From contig JBAXWB010000011.1 of NCBI GenBank assembly GCA_037128595.1, forward strand, positions 81,714 through 131,939: 50,226 bases of DNA. Reading direction: 5' to 3'. Below, one piece after another: positions 32,765-40,264 of this stretch (its first letter is position 1; each line of letters begins with the position of its first letter). The notes beneath the pieces were generated by a model. The model was not told the origin of the DNA, ran no database searches, and saw only the letters and a list, made by a program, of their open reading frames with translations. Source of the stretch: a bacterium. GTDB lineage: Bacteria > Verrucomicrobiota > Kiritimatiellia > CAIKKV01 > CAITUY01. A program made the translations under genes and the position numbers.

Positions 32765-34796
32765 TCTGCTGGCGCACGCGACCGATGATGTCGCGCTGAT
32801 CATAGGAATGCTCATCGGAATAGCCGCCACTGTGCCCGAATGACATCAGGGTGCAGGAGGCGCGAACCTCATCGGTGATAAACCGCGAGATCTGGCCATA
32901 GGCATGTTTGTCACCCATCCCGCCCCAGCGTTGATACACCCGCATCGGCCAGGTGATATACAGGACGTCGCGGGCACGGGTCATGGCGACATAGGCCAAG
33001 CGCCGCTCCTCTTCGAGCTCCTTTTCACTGCCGGTGGACTTCTCGGAAGGCAACGAGCCATCCGACGCATGTATCACATAGACCACATCCCACTCGCACC
33101 CCTTCGCCGAATGAATCGTGGACAACACCAGCCGGTCATCATCCTGCGCGGCATGCGCCGCAATATCACGGGTGGAGTTAGGCGGATCCAACGTCAGATC
33201 CGTCAGCAATTGCCGACGCGATTTATAGCGCGACGCGACCTGTTCAATGTGGTCCAGGTCACGGACCCGGGCCTGGGCATTCTCATAGCGGAGATTCATG
33301 AGGGGTTCATAGAAGGCCCGGATGCGCTGAATCTGGGCCACCGGGTCGCTCTCCCCGGCCTTCACCAAATCCACCATTAACTGGCCCAGCATTTTCCAAC
33401 CCGCCTGGGCGGCGGCCGGCACGGGGAAGGTCAGCATCGCCAGGGGATCCTGAGCCCGGCTGATATGCGTCACGATCTTGGCCGCCGTGGCCGGCCCGAT
33501 CTTGTCGATCATCTGCAGGACCCGATACCAGGCGATTTCATCGGATGCATTTTCCGAGACCCGCAGGAAACTGATCAGGTCCTTGACATGCGCCGCATCC
33601 AGAAAGCGCAGGCCGCCATATTTGTGGTAGGGAATATTCCGGGTGGTCAGGAGAATTTCAAGGGAGTCCGAAAGATGTCCTGAACGGAACAGCACCGCCT
33701 GCTTGCTCAGGGGAATCCCCTTCTCGAGATGCTCCCGGATCCGGTCTACGACAAACTGGTCCTGCGAGGCCTCATCCCGGCAGGTTACGATCATCGGCCG
33801 TTGCCCCTCCTTGCGGGCAGACCAGAGATCCTTGGTAAACCGGTCATGGGCCTGACTGATCAGCCGGTTGGTCGTCTCCAGAATCGGGCAGACCGAACGG
33901 TAATTCTGTTCCAGCGTGATCACCGTGGCCCCGGGAAACTGCTGGGGAAAATCGAGGATATTCCGGACATTGGCGGCGCGGAAGCCGTAAATGCTCTGGG
34001 CGTCATCACCCACGGCCATGATGTTCTGGTTGAATTTCCGCAGGGCCCGCAGGATATCGGCCTGCACGAGGTTGGTATCCTGATACTCATCCACCAGCAC
34101 ATGCTCGAACCGGCCGCCGATCTCACGCGCGAGCTCATCGGAGCTCATCAATTGCAACCAATACAGCAACAGGTCATCATAATCCATGACGCCCCGCTGC
34201 TGTTTACGGATCACATAGCCACTGAACAGGCTCTTGAGTTCCTCCTGGTATTCCAGGCACCAGGAATAGTGCTTGGTCAGCACGCTGGGCAGTTGTTCCC
34301 CCCCATTCACACAGCGCGAATAAATCCCCATCAAGGTTCCCTTGCGGGGAAACCGCTTGTCATTTTTACCGATATTCAATTCGTGACGGATCACATTCAG
34401 CAGATCCTCTGAATCCGACTGGTCCATCACGGTGAAGTTGTTTGGCAGGCCCGCTTGTTTGGAATAGGTGCGGAGCAGGCGATTGGCAATGGCGTGGAAG
34501 GTCCCCCCCCAGACACGGCCCGTCATGTGGGCGGTATGCAAGCTGACAGCGGCCGCCCGACTGAGCATCTCCTCGGCAGCCCGCCGGGTAAACGTCATCA
34601 GCAGGATATTGGAGGGATTCACCCCCTGCGAGATCAAATAGGCGACACGATAGGCCAGGGTCTTGGTTTTACCACTCCCTGCGCCTGCCACCACCAGGAG
34701 CGGTCCCTCTCCATGCACAACGGCCTGCCGTTGCTGGGGATTGAGATCCGCCAACCATTCCAAATTATCTTTAACCGGTTCTGTCATCTGTTCCAT
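32745..34796 (-). CDS. UvrD/PcrA/Rep-family DNA helicase
   Basis: 683 aa superfamily 1A helicase. Motifs in order: Q motif LNPQQRQAV (18-26), Walker A AGAGSGKT (37-44), motif Ib LLMTFTRRAAEEML, Walker B VDEYQDTN, motif III GDDAQSIYGFRAA, motif IV ITLEQNYRS, motif V LSTIHSAKGCEWDVVY, motif VI EERRLAYVAMTRARD. It unwinds DNA 3-prime to 5-prime in repair or replication restart. It is slightly shorter than E. coli UvrD (720 aa) and lacks the long C-terminal tail that binds partners. It stands alone, convergent with the transglycosylase gene. Confidence 0.93.
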   Translation of the reverse strand: MEQMTEPVKDNLEWLADLNPQQRQAVVHGEGPLLVVAGAGSGKTKTLAYRVAYLISQGVNPSNILLMTFTRRAAEEMLSRAAAVSLHTAHMTGRVWGGTFHAIANRLLRTYSKQAGLPNNFTVMDQSDSEDLLNVIRHELNIGKNDKRFPRKGTLMGIYSRCVNGGEQLPSVLTKHYSWCLEYQEELKSLFSGYVIRKQQRGVMDYDDLLLYWLQLMSSDELAREIGGRFEHVLVDEYQDTNLVQADILRALRKFNQNIMAVGDDAQSIYGFRAANVRNILDFPQQFPGATVITLEQNYRSVCPILETTNRLISQAHDRFTKDLWSARKEGQRPMIVTCRDEASQDQFVVDRIREHLEKGIPLSKQAVLFRSGHLSDSLEILLTTRNIPYHKYGGLRFLDAAHVKDLISFLRVSENASDEIAWYRVLQMIDKIGPATAAKIVTHISRAQDPLAMLTFPVPAAAQAGWKMLGQLMVDLVKAGESDPVAQIQRIRAFYEPLMNLRYENAQARVRDLDHIEQVASRYKSRRQLLTDLTLDPPNSTRDIAAHAAQDDDRLVLSTIHSAKGCEWDVVYVIHASDGSLPSEKSTGSEKELEEERRLAYVAMTRARDVLYITWPMRVYQRWGGMGDKHAYGQISRFITDEVRASCTLMSFGHSGGYSDEHSYDQRDIIGRVRQQINSQWD

Positions 34797-34926
34797 CCAT
34801 GTGCAAAAAATAGATGATGACAGAAACCCCCGTACGCTTCAAGGGCGCACCCGATTAATTCCACCCTAACCTGCAGCAGAATGGAGTCCATAGGGCTAGG
34901 TCAGCCTCATTTCAGCCGCATAAGGA

Positions 34927-35015
34927 CGGCTCGGCCGGGACGCCTCGCCCTACCGGATTAATATCAAGTGTTGCTTGAACTTGCAGGGGGTAGGGCGAAC
35001 CGTCCCGGTGAGCCG
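34927..35015. repeat. Dispersed hairpin repeat, copy 1 (89 bp)
   Basis: The left arm begins CGGCTCGGCCGGGACGCCTC and ends CGCCCTACC; the right arm begins GGTAGGGCGAACCGTCCCGG and ends GAGCCG. The arms are complementary apart from a few bases. The unique loop contains TCAAGTGTTGCTTGAA. A second copy lies at 43384-43471. Confidence 0.85.
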
Positions 35016-35245
35016 CTGTGGCTGCTGAGTGGCTGTTTTGCCCAATCCAGCCCAAGTGAAAATGATGAAATCAACGGCACCCCTTAAAACCTCATGGACA
35101 TGGGATGAATGGCAGCAAAGCCGCGCGCTCCGTAAGGCCATTACCGACCCGATCTCCCCCACCGAAACGCGCCGCAGTAAAAGCTCTTCTGACCGACGTT
35201 TAAGGGCTGCCTTTTCAGGTCGACGTGCTCCGTAAGGTCTTGCGG

Positions 35246-35360
35246 GCGCATCTCTATATTTTGGCTCTCTCTGTGGGGCGGATGTCCCCATCCGCCTTGT
35301 TTCCAGTTGGACCCGTAGACAGGCGGATGGGGACATCCGCCCCACAACTCAGAGATGCGC
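35246..35360. repeat. Nested perfect inverted repeat (REP/MITE-like)
   Basis: Perfect 26-base arms (35272-35297 and 35321-35346) enclose a 23-base loop. The left arm starts TGTGGGGCGGATG. Each arm is itself a small palindrome (GGCGGATG, 4 bases, CATCCGCC). Outside them lies a further perfect 10-base pair, GCGCATCTCT (35246-35255) and AGAGATGCGC (35351-35360). No coding capacity. Confidence 0.85.
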
Positions 35361-35378
35361 TCAACCCTGATTTGCGCA

Positions 35379-35415
35379 TTGATGCGGGGGGCCACTTCTC
35401 GCTATCTTTCCACTC
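35379..35415 (+). promoter_or_regulatory. Promoter candidate of the ebo cluster
   Basis: TTGATG (35379-35384), 18 bases, TATCTT (35403-35408), then 7 bases to the eboC ATG at 35416. No Shine-Dalgarno sequence is present, so a leaderless message is likely. It starts just after the nested hairpin element. Confidence 0.42.
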
Positions 35416-36405
35416 ATGGACGAAGACCAAAACCAGAGCCCACTCAAAGAACCGCTTCAGGGAAGTACTCACTCAACCGCCCCTGCCCCCAGTGCCGGGA
35501 AAGGCTGGCTCTCTCTTTTCCGTCCGCCCAATCTCTTTACCGTCCCCGGTGATCCCCTGGGCGGTGCGTTGCTGGCCGCCTTGGCTCTACAGGTGGTCCC
35601 GGCCTGGAATGCGGTGTATGCCGTCATGGGGGCCGCCCTGGCCTTCTATGCCAGCGGCCTGCTGGCCAACGACTTCTTTGACCGCGCCATAGATGCCCGG
35701 GAGCGGCCCGGCCGGCCCATCCCGTCAGGTGCGGTCAGCCCGGCCGCCGTTAAGTGGGCCGCCATTCTCCTCTCTCTGGCCGGACTGCTCATGACCCTCC
35801 CGGCTGGTCGCGCCGCCATCGCCACGGGGCTGCTGCTGGTCCTGGCCTCCTGGTTCTACAATGCCGCGGGCAAACGACTGGCCTGGTTATCCCCTCTCTC
35901 CATGGGGATCTGCCGAGGGTTGAGCCTGTTGCTGGGGGCGGCGGTCCTGGGCCGCGAGGGACTCACCTCACCCCCCGTGCTGATGGCCGCTCTTTTCCTG
36001 ACCCTGTACGTCGCCCTCATTACCCTCATCGCCCGCCACGAAGCCGACCCTGAAGCGGAACCCATTCCCGGCTGGTGCCGCTGGGGCATTCCCCTCCTCC
36101 TGACGGTCTGGCTGGTTATCCTGCTGATCAGACCGGGTGGGCCCATCGAGTTCAATTGGAAAAGCATGTCAGCCCTGTTATCGGCCATGTCTATTCTCTG
36201 GGCGATCGTGTGGGTCGCCCAGATGCGCCCCCAGGCCTCACCCCGCGTCATCCAGGCCTCGGTCGGCGGCCTGATCCGTGGCCTCCTTTTTACCCAGGCG
36301 GCGCTCTGCGCCTCAACGGGCGGCGCCGGCGAAGGGTTCGCCCTCCTCCTGCTTTTTCTCTTTCCAGTAAGCGGTTGGATTGGCAAATGGTTTTATGGTA
36401 GTTAA
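35416..36405 (+). CDS. eboC: UbiA-family prenyltransferase, EboC-like
   Basis: 329 aa, about eight membrane helices. The UbiA aspartate motif is NDFFDRAIDARERPGRPIPS, with a preceding FRPPNLFTVPGDPLGGALLA. The second motif region is modified, as in EboC proteins: YNAAGKRLAWLSPLSMGICR. UbiA enzymes move prenyl groups onto aromatic or sugar acceptors within the membrane. The order with a phosphodiesterase, a dehydroquinate-synthase-like protein and a TIM-barrel protein identifies the ebo cluster, known from cyanobacteria (scytonemin precursor export) and other bacteria. Its substrate remains undefined. Confidence 0.82.
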   Translation: MDEDQNQSPLKEPLQGSTHSTAPAPSAGKGWLSLFRPPNLFTVPGDPLGGALLAALALQVVPAWNAVYAVMGAALAFYASGLLANDFFDRAIDARERPGRPIPSGAVSPAAVKWAAILLSLAGLLMTLPAGRAAIATGLLLVLASWFYNAAGKRLAWLSPLSMGICRGLSLLLGAAVLGREGLTSPPVLMAALFLTLYVALITLIARHEADPEAEPIPGWCRWGIPLLLTVWLVILLIRPGGPIEFNWKSMSALLSAMSILWAIVWVAQMRPQASPRVIQASVGGLIRGLLFTQAALCASTGGAGEGFALLLLFLFPVSGWIGKWFYGS

Positions 36406-36412
36406 TAAAGAA

Positions 36413-37711
36413 ATGAGAAACCGTTTAGTCATCATTCAAGTGGCCGGATTGGGCTATGACTTCCTGACCGAAACGTTCGGGGCCACGTGGGGCGGACTCC
36501 CGCTCGAGCCCTTGACCAGCGTGTTCCCCGCCCTCACCTGCACCGCCCAGGCCACCTTCCGGACCGCGGCCCCCGTGTCAAGCCACGGCATGATGGCCAA
36601 TGGCCAGTTCCACCGGGAACTCCGGCGTCCGCTCCTCTGGGAACAATCTTCCGCCCTGGTTTCCGGTCCGCGGATCTGGGACGCCTTCCGACAGCGGGGC
36701 AAGCGCGTGGCGATGCTCTTCTGGCAGCAGTCACTGGGCGAATCGGTGGACATCATTCTTTCCCCCGCCCCCATCCATAAACATGGCGGCGGGATGGTTC
36801 AAAGCGTGTACAGTCAACCCGCCGGCCTTTATGACTCGCTCTGCAAATCCATCAAGCGCACCTTCCCTCTTCACCGCTACTGGGGCCCCCTGGCCTCGCC
36901 CGTTTCCTCCGACTGGATTGCCAAGGCCACCGCACTCCTGCTGGCCGACCCGGACCAGGCGCCCGATCTCTGCCTGACCTATCTCCCCGCACTCGACTAC
37001 GACCTCCAGCGACATGGGCCGGCGCATCCAGCCGCCAAACGGGCCCTGTCGGCCTTGCTTGAGCAACTCGCCCTCATCCGGAACGCCGCCGAAAAAAACG
37101 GGTACGACCTGATCCTCTTCGGTGACTACGCCATCGGCCCCTCGACTCAAGCGATATTCCCGAACCGGGCCCTGCTTGAGGCCAACTTGTTCCAAACCCG
37201 CACGGTAGCCGGGATGCACTACCCGGATTTTCACGCCAGTCAGGCCTTTGCCATGGTCGACCACGAAATCGCCCATGTCACCTTGCGAAACACAGCAAAT
37301 ATTGAGGAAACCCGCACCGCACTGGCCTCCCTGGACGGCATTGAAACCATCATGGATGCCAAAGCCCAACACGCCGCCGGGCTTGCCCATCCGCATGGGG
37401 GCGAGTTGCTACTGGTGGCCAAGCCCGGCTTCTGGTTTGCCTACCCCTGGTGGACGGACCGGAAAAAAGCGCCGGATTATGCCAGCCATGTGGATATCCA
37501 TAACAAGCCCGGCTATGATCCCTGTGAGCTGTTCTTCGGCTGGCCCCCGATCTCGGTCAGTCAGGACACCCGCCGCATCAAGGGCTCGCATGGAAGAATC
37601 GGTAAAGACCGGGATGCCGTCTGGGCAAGTACCTGCCAGTTGGCTGGCACCCCCGCCACCCTGCAGGAACTCGCCCAACTTGTGAAGCAACACCTGGAGA
37701 CCCTGTCGTGA
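36413..37711 (+). CDS. eboF: Type I phosphodiesterase/nucleotide pyrophosphatase-like protein, EboF-like
   Basis: 432 aa from the ATG at 36413; an ATG at 36395 overlapping eboC and a TTG at 36380 are alternatives. The alkaline-phosphatase-fold metallohydrolase has the nucleophile region LTSVFPALTCTAQATFRTAA (Thr nucleophile expected in TCTAQ), then SSHGMMANGQFHR, metal ligands DLCLTYLPALDYDLQRHGPA, LILFGDYAIGP and a late HPHGGELLLVAK. It follows eboC by 8 bases. In the ebo cluster its substrate is unknown, probably a phosphodiester or nucleotide-linked intermediate. Confidence 0.82.
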   Translation: MRNRLVIIQVAGLGYDFLTETFGATWGGLPLEPLTSVFPALTCTAQATFRTAAPVSSHGMMANGQFHRELRRPLLWEQSSALVSGPRIWDAFRQRGKRVAMLFWQQSLGESVDIILSPAPIHKHGGGMVQSVYSQPAGLYDSLCKSIKRTFPLHRYWGPLASPVSSDWIAKATALLLADPDQAPDLCLTYLPALDYDLQRHGPAHPAAKRALSALLEQLALIRNAAEKNGYDLILFGDYAIGPSTQAIFPNRALLEANLFQTRTVAGMHYPDFHASQAFAMVDHEIAHVTLRNTANIEETRTALASLDGIETIMDAKAQHAAGLAHPHGGELLLVAKPGFWFAYPWWTDRKKAPDYASHVDIHNKPGYDPCELFFGWPPISVSQDTRRIKGSHGRIGKDRDAVWASTCQLAGTPATLQELAQLVKQHLETLS

Positions 37712-38895
37712 GCTCATCCGTTACCGGCTTCCAGCAACGCCTCTCGATCCCTTTCGAGTTCCCCGTGTATTTCCACCGGGCCACCTTCTCCCCGGACAAT
37801 CCCCTGCTCGCCAACACCATTAACCGCCTCCATGAGCCGCGTCGCCACCGGGTGATGGTGTGCGTGGATAAAGGTGCCGCCCGCGCCTGGCCGCATTATG
37901 AGGCCCGGATCCAAGCCTATTTCAAGGCACATCAGGATCTCCTTGAGCTTGCCGGCCCCATCGAGACGATCACCGGCGGCGAACAGGCCAAGCAGGAACT
38001 TGCCGGCCTCACCCGGATGATAGCGCTGATGGAGAAACGCCATCTGGCACGCCAGAGCGTGGTGTTGATTATGGGCGGGGGGAGCATCCTTGATATGGCC
38101 GGACTGGCCGCCTCGCTCGTCCACCGGGGGCTACGGGTCATCCGCATGCCCACCACCGTGGTGGGCCAGAACGATGTCGGCGTCGGGGTTAAAACCGGGA
38201 TCGATCTCTTTGGCAGCAAAAACTTTCTCGGCACGTTCGCGCCTCCCTTTGCCGTGGTCAATGACTTCGATTTCCTGGACCGCCTGCCTGACCGGGAATG
38301 GATTGCCGGCGTTGCCGAGGCCTTCAAAGTCGCTATGATCAAAGACCGGCCGTTCTTCACCTATCTCTGCCGGAATGCCCGGGCGCTCCGCCAGCGGGAG
38401 ACGTCCGTTATGGAACGGTTGGTCATTACCTGCGCCAAACTGCATCTGGATCATATCCGTGACGGTGGTGATCCGTTTGAAAACGGAAGCGCCCGCCCGC
38501 TTGATTTCGGGCACTGGTCGGCCCATCAACTTGAAGTCATGTCAGGCTATCGCCTGCGGCATGGCGAGGCGGTCTCCATCGGCATTGCCCTGGACTCGTA
38601 TTACGCCATGCGCCTGGGCCTGATCCCGGAAAAGGCCCTGACCACCCTGCTCACCGCCCTCAAGGCAACTGGGCTGCCCATCTGGAATAAACAACTCACC
38701 TCACTCAAGCCGGACGGGTCGCTGGCCATTCTGGAAGGCTTGACCCGTTTCCAGGAACATCTGGGCGGACCGCTTACCATTACTCTCCCCGCCCCCATCG
38801 GGGCCCGGACCGAAGTCCACACCATGGACCCCGCGATCATTGCCGAAGGGATTACCTACCTGAAAAAATGTGTAGACTCTAAACTCACATCATAA
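37708..38895 (+). CDS. eboD: 3-Dehydroquinate-synthase-like protein, EboD-like
   Basis: 395 aa, starting at GTG (37708) overlapping the eboF stop as GTGA. It shows the AroB-type NAD-binding segment VVLIMGGGSILDMAGLAASL, the strand PTTVVGQNDVGVGVKTGIDL and metal ligands in VAEAFKVAMIKD, FGHWSAHQLE and RHGEAVSIGIAL. AroB makes 3-dehydroquinate, and the EEVS/EboD branches make other cyclitols or unknown rings. Length and context favour EboD over true AroB, since no other shikimate gene is near. Translationally coupled to eboF. Confidence 0.83.
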   Translation: MSSSVTGFQQRLSIPFEFPVYFHRATFSPDNPLLANTINRLHEPRRHRVMVCVDKGAARAWPHYEARIQAYFKAHQDLLELAGPIETITGGEQAKQELAGLTRMIALMEKRHLARQSVVLIMGGGSILDMAGLAASLVHRGLRVIRMPTTVVGQNDVGVGVKTGIDLFGSKNFLGTFAPPFAVVNDFDFLDRLPDREWIAGVAEAFKVAMIKDRPFFTYLCRNARALRQRETSVMERLVITCAKLHLDHIRDGGDPFENGSARPLDFGHWSAHQLEVMSGYRLRHGEAVSIGIALDSYYAMRLGLIPEKALTTLLTALKATGLPIWNKQLTSLKPDGSLAILEGLTRFQEHLGGPLTITLPAPIGARTEVHTMDPAIIAEGITYLKKCVDSKLTS

Positions 38896-38976
38896 TCTTA
38901 ATCGTAATCTTAATCTTAATCGTAATCTCCAGACCCAAAGAGGATTATGATTACGATTAAGATTATGATTATGAGT
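38892..38976. repeat. AT-rich tandem and inverted repeat between eboD and eboE
   Basis: An 18-base unit (TAATCTTAATCGTAATCT) occurs twice directly after the eboD stop. After about 15 bases the complementary GATTACGATTAAGATTA follows, so the RNA can form a stem of 17 base pairs with either copy. The AT-rich make-up contrasts strongly with the flanking genes. Confidence 0.75.
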
Positions 38977-38989
38977 GAAATGAAAACCC

Positions 38990-40180
38990 ATGAAGCCACG
39001 CCATCATCTGACCTATTGCCTGAATGTTCATCCGGGAGAGACCTGGGCGGAGAACCTGGCCGCCATCCAGACGCATACCCTGGCGATCCGCGACCGGGTG
39101 TCCTGCGGCCAGCCGTTCGGGCTGGGCTTGCGGTTGAGTCACCAGGCGGCCAATACCTTGTGCCAACCTGACGCACTGGCCGCCTTTAAACAATTCATGG
39201 GGGAGCAGAACCTCTACGCCTTTACCATCAACGGCTTCCCCTATGGCTCCTTTCACACCAGCCCGGTCAAGACGACGGTCTACAAGCCAGACTGGTCGAC
39301 CCCGGAGCGTCTCGATTATACCCTTACCCTGGCGCGCATCCTGGCGGCATTGCTCCCGGAAGGGACCGACGGCAGCATCAGCACCGTCCCGCTCGGCTAC
39401 AAGTTCACTCCGGGGCGGGAGGACGCGGGCACCCCCTCCAGCGAGATGATGATCAAGTTGGCCGAATGCGCGGCCTCCCTACATGACATTCACATGAACA
39501 CCGGCCGGGAGATTCATCTCGGACTCGAGCCCGAACCCGACTGTCTTCTCGAAACAACGCCGGAAGTCATTCAGTTTTTCGAGCAGCAATTCATCCCTCA
39601 TGCCATTCCGCAGGTCGTCGCACGCCTGTCCTGCACCCGCTCCGAGGCCGAAGCGATCCTGCGCCGCCACATCGGTGTGTGTTTTGACACCTGCCATCTG
39701 GCTATTCAGTTTGAAGATCTGACCGAAAGCCTCGCCCGGTTTGCCGGGCATGGCATCCGGATCTCCAAAGTCCAGTTGAGTTCCGCACTGGAGGTCACGC
39801 CTACCCCGGCGGCCCGAGCCCGGCTCACTGACTTTCTCGATCCGGTGTATCTCCATCAGGTCAAAGCCCGCCCCCCTTTCCGTTATGCGGATCTGAAGGA
39901 GGCGCTGGAAGGCCCGGCCACTCCGGAGACGCCCGACTCACTCTGGCGGATCCACTTCCATGTGCCCCTCTATTTCGAGGGGCATGGTCCACTCCATGCC
40001 ACCGCCAACACCCTGAATGCCCGGTTCTGGAGTCAACTCACGACCCTGCCGGCCGGTCACCTGGAAATTGAAACCTATACGTTCCACGTACTTCCACCAG
40101 CGCTGCAAGCGGGCGGGGTGGTGGCCAGTACGGTGCGGGAATACGAATGGGTTAACGGGAAGTTACGGCATTCATCCTGA
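38990..40180 (+). CDS. eboE: TIM-barrel sugar isomerase-like protein, EboE-like
   Basis: 396 aa. Xylose-isomerase-like barrel phrases include HHLTYCLNVHPGETWAENLA at the start, EQNLYAFTINGFPYGSFH, GREIHLGLEPEPDCLLETTP with metal-binding Glu, and GVCFDTCHLAIQFEDLT with Asp/His ligands. The C-terminal WRIHFHVPLYFEGHGPLHAT and HLEIETYTFHVLP complete the family. EboE proteins contain this start (HLTYCxNIHPGE). It lies 94 bases after eboD, across the AT-rich hairpin, and closes the cluster; eboA and eboB (TatD-like) are not present beside it. Confidence 0.84.
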   Translation: MKPRHHLTYCLNVHPGETWAENLAAIQTHTLAIRDRVSCGQPFGLGLRLSHQAANTLCQPDALAAFKQFMGEQNLYAFTINGFPYGSFHTSPVKTTVYKPDWSTPERLDYTLTLARILAALLPEGTDGSISTVPLGYKFTPGREDAGTPSSEMMIKLAECAASLHDIHMNTGREIHLGLEPEPDCLLETTPEVIQFFEQQFIPHAIPQVVARLSCTRSEAEAILRRHIGVCFDTCHLAIQFEDLTESLARFAGHGIRISKVQLSSALEVTPTPAARARLTDFLDPVYLHQVKARPPFRYADLKEALEGPATPETPDSLWRIHFHVPLYFEGHGPLHATANTLNARFWSQLTTLPAGHLEIETYTFHVLPPALQAGGVVASTVREYEWVNGKLRHSS

Positions 40181-40233
40181 TGGTTTCTCCTAGCGATCGA
40201 TTCCCTGATACGGTAACGTGCTGATCCGAATCA

Positions 40234-40246
40234 TGAAATAATTTCA
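40234..40246. promoter_or_regulatory. Operator-like 13-bp palindrome upstream of GH38 gene
   Basis: TGAAATAATTTCA is a perfect inverted repeat (TGAAAT, A, ATTTCA) 18 bases before the mannosidase ATG. Its place between any promoter and the ribosome site suits a repressor site. Confidence 0.3.
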
Positions 40247-40264
40247 ACGTGGAGAATAAAGTTT

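Larger units (their letters stand above)
34797..35415. other. Intergenic region rich in hairpin repeats
   Basis: These 619 bases between the helicase start and eboC hold two distinct repeat elements (34927-35015 and 35246-35360). Between them is a stretch with a short plus-strand frame (35029-35235, GTG start) that lacks a ribosome site. No convincing gene is seen. Confidence 0.6.

Noticed and set aside
35029-35235. 68-aa plus-strand frame (MAVLPNPAQVKMMKSTAPLK)
   Set aside because: GTG start without ribosome site, between two hairpin repeats, and no family resemblance; too weak to call a gene.
38892-38976. CRISPR-like repeat block
   Set aside because: Units are contiguous 18-mers with no spacers and pair with an inverted copy; no cas gene is nearby.
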